Assembly (NCBI RefSeq): GCF_008370325.1
Contig: NZ_VNIP01000008.1
Span: forward strand, 620,001-684,000
Length of the DNA: 64,000 bases
Direction: 5' to 3'
Source: Martinezella tropici
GTDB lineage: Bacteria > Pseudomonadota > Alphaproteobacteria > Rhizobiales > Rhizobiaceae
Part shown: one piece after another, positions 63,456-64,000 of the stretch
How the letters are laid out: every line of letters begins with the position of its first letter
How positions within the stretch are numbered: the stretch's first letter is position 1
The notes under the pieces: generated by a model
Told to the model about the DNA's origin: nothing
Seen by the model: only the letters and a program-made list of their open reading frames with translations
The model's database searches: none
Translations under genes and position numbers: made by a program

Positions 63456-64000
63456 TTCTCCACTCCTTTTCCGTCCGTCCAAAGGGCATGGAAATGCTGC
63501 ACAGGTCCGTGGCCGCTTCCAACGGAAAGCTGGCCTGCGGCGGCAACTGCGGCGGCAAGATAGGCTTTGGCGGCGGCGACGGCTTCGGGGAGCGGCAGGC
63601 CCTTGGCGATCTCGGCGGCGATGGCGCTGGAAAGCGTACAGCCCGTTCCATGTGTGTTCTTCGTCGGCAGTCGCTCGGCTTCGAACCAGGTCAGGCGGTC
63701 GGCGCTTGCCAACACATCCGGACTTTCGCCACCCGCAAGATGACCTCCCTTGACCAGGACGGCCGAAGGTCCGAGCGCTGCAAGCGCAAGCGCCTGGTGG
63801 GCCATGTCTTCGCGATTTCTTGCCTCCGTGTCGTGCAGCAGCGCCGCGGCCTCGGGCAGGTTCGGCGTAATGACCGTCGCCAGTGGCAGCAGCCGCGTGG
63901 TGAGCACGTCGACGGCGTCGGCGGCAAGCAAGGCGGCGCCGCCCTTGGCGATCATGACGGGATCAAGCACGACGGGCACATTGCGATGTCGCGCCAGAAT
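63452..64000 (-). CDS. thiD: Hydroxymethylpyrimidine/phosphomethylpyrimidine kinase, C-terminal part (cut by window end)
   Basis: The frame is open to base 64000, so the N-terminus is outside. 182 residues are visible: VVLDPVMIAKGGAALL, VITPNLPEAAALL, SAVLVKGGHLAGG and KNTHGTGCTLSSAIAAEIAKGLPLPEAV. The GTGCTLSSA anion-hole motif with its catalytic Cys/Asp-type surroundings is typical of the ThiD ribokinase-fold family. It phosphorylates HMP and HMP-P for thiamine synthesis. The downstream coupled SDR gene is truncated. Confidence 0.95.
   Translation of the reverse strand: MLARHRNVPVVLDPVMIAKGGAALLAADAVDVLTTRLLPLATVITPNLPEAAALLHDTEARNREDMAHQALALAALGPSAVLVKGGHLAGGESPDVLASADRLTWFEAERLPTKNTHGTGCTLSSAIAAEIAKGLPLPEAVAAAKAYLAAAVAAAGQLSVGSGHGPVQHFHALWTDGKGVEK

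Overview
The window reads as one contiguous piece of an alphaproteobacterial genome of the Rhizobiaceae (Rhizobium/Sinorhizobium/Agrobacterium type). The evidence is the high-GC codon use, the density of ABC uptake operons, the carnitine dehydrogenase-thioesterase fusion typical of rhizobia, and a rhizobial intergenic palindrome at 30235-30275. This assignment comes from family recognition only. No rRNA, tRNA, CRISPR array or complete insertion sequence was seen.

Layout. (1) 1-4084: cytochrome bd oxidase operon, with the end of cydC, then cydA, cydB and a 41-residue cydX. (2) 4297-6385: a MocR-type regulator and a DUF983 membrane protein that share an operator-like sequence. (3) 6441-13636: a FadR-type regulator and a dipeptide-type ABC operon with an embedded DapA-like lyase; the substrate is unknown. 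(4) 13868-20583: an AraC regulator, a sugar ABC transporter, a ribitol 2-dehydrogenase and an FGGY kinase, read as ribitol -> D-ribulose -> D-ribulose 5-phosphate. (5) 20757-22172: a cupin and an HSL-type esterase. (6) 22174-31947: a second peptide-type ABC system with two related binding proteins, a CocE/NonD hydrolase and an XRE regulator. (7) 32075-39598: a CoA-thioester route for carnitine and probably gamma-butyrobetaine (hydratase, CoA ligase, acyl-CoA dehydrogenase, carnitine dehydrogenase-thioesterase, dehydrocarnitine cleavage enzyme, divergent CdhR-like regulator). (8) 39573-41923: LysR regulator, EamA exporter, small orphan protein. (9) 41953-61213: about 19 kb for D-apiose/D-apionate use. 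(10) 61306-64000: small membrane protein, uppP with a strong terminator, a foreign-looking segment of about 0.6 kb between two truncated genes, and thiD running off the end.

The most interesting part is region 9. All genes from 60323 down to 41953 point the same way: a RuBisCO-like protein, a DUF1537 kinase, D-apionate oxidoisomerase, a ribose-type ABC importer, D-apiose dehydrogenase, D-apionate lactonase, DhaK/DhaL, then a maltose-type oligosaccharide ABC importer that carries a cytoplasmic DUF5060/DUF5605 glycosidase-like gene. A NanR-like GntR regulator is divergent from the first gene. A TGGTATnATGAG element lies in front of three separate transcription units (47788, 57654, 60378), and its GGTAT core resembles the GGTATA repeats of NanR operators. 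I infer one regulon that imports apiose and apiose-containing glycosides, releases the branched pentose inside the cell, and oxidises it to central metabolites.

A second recurring feature is a strong hairpin directly after five of the six ABC binding-protein genes (8837, 16059, 30289, 46420, 55724), as expected where the binding protein must be made in excess over the membrane components.
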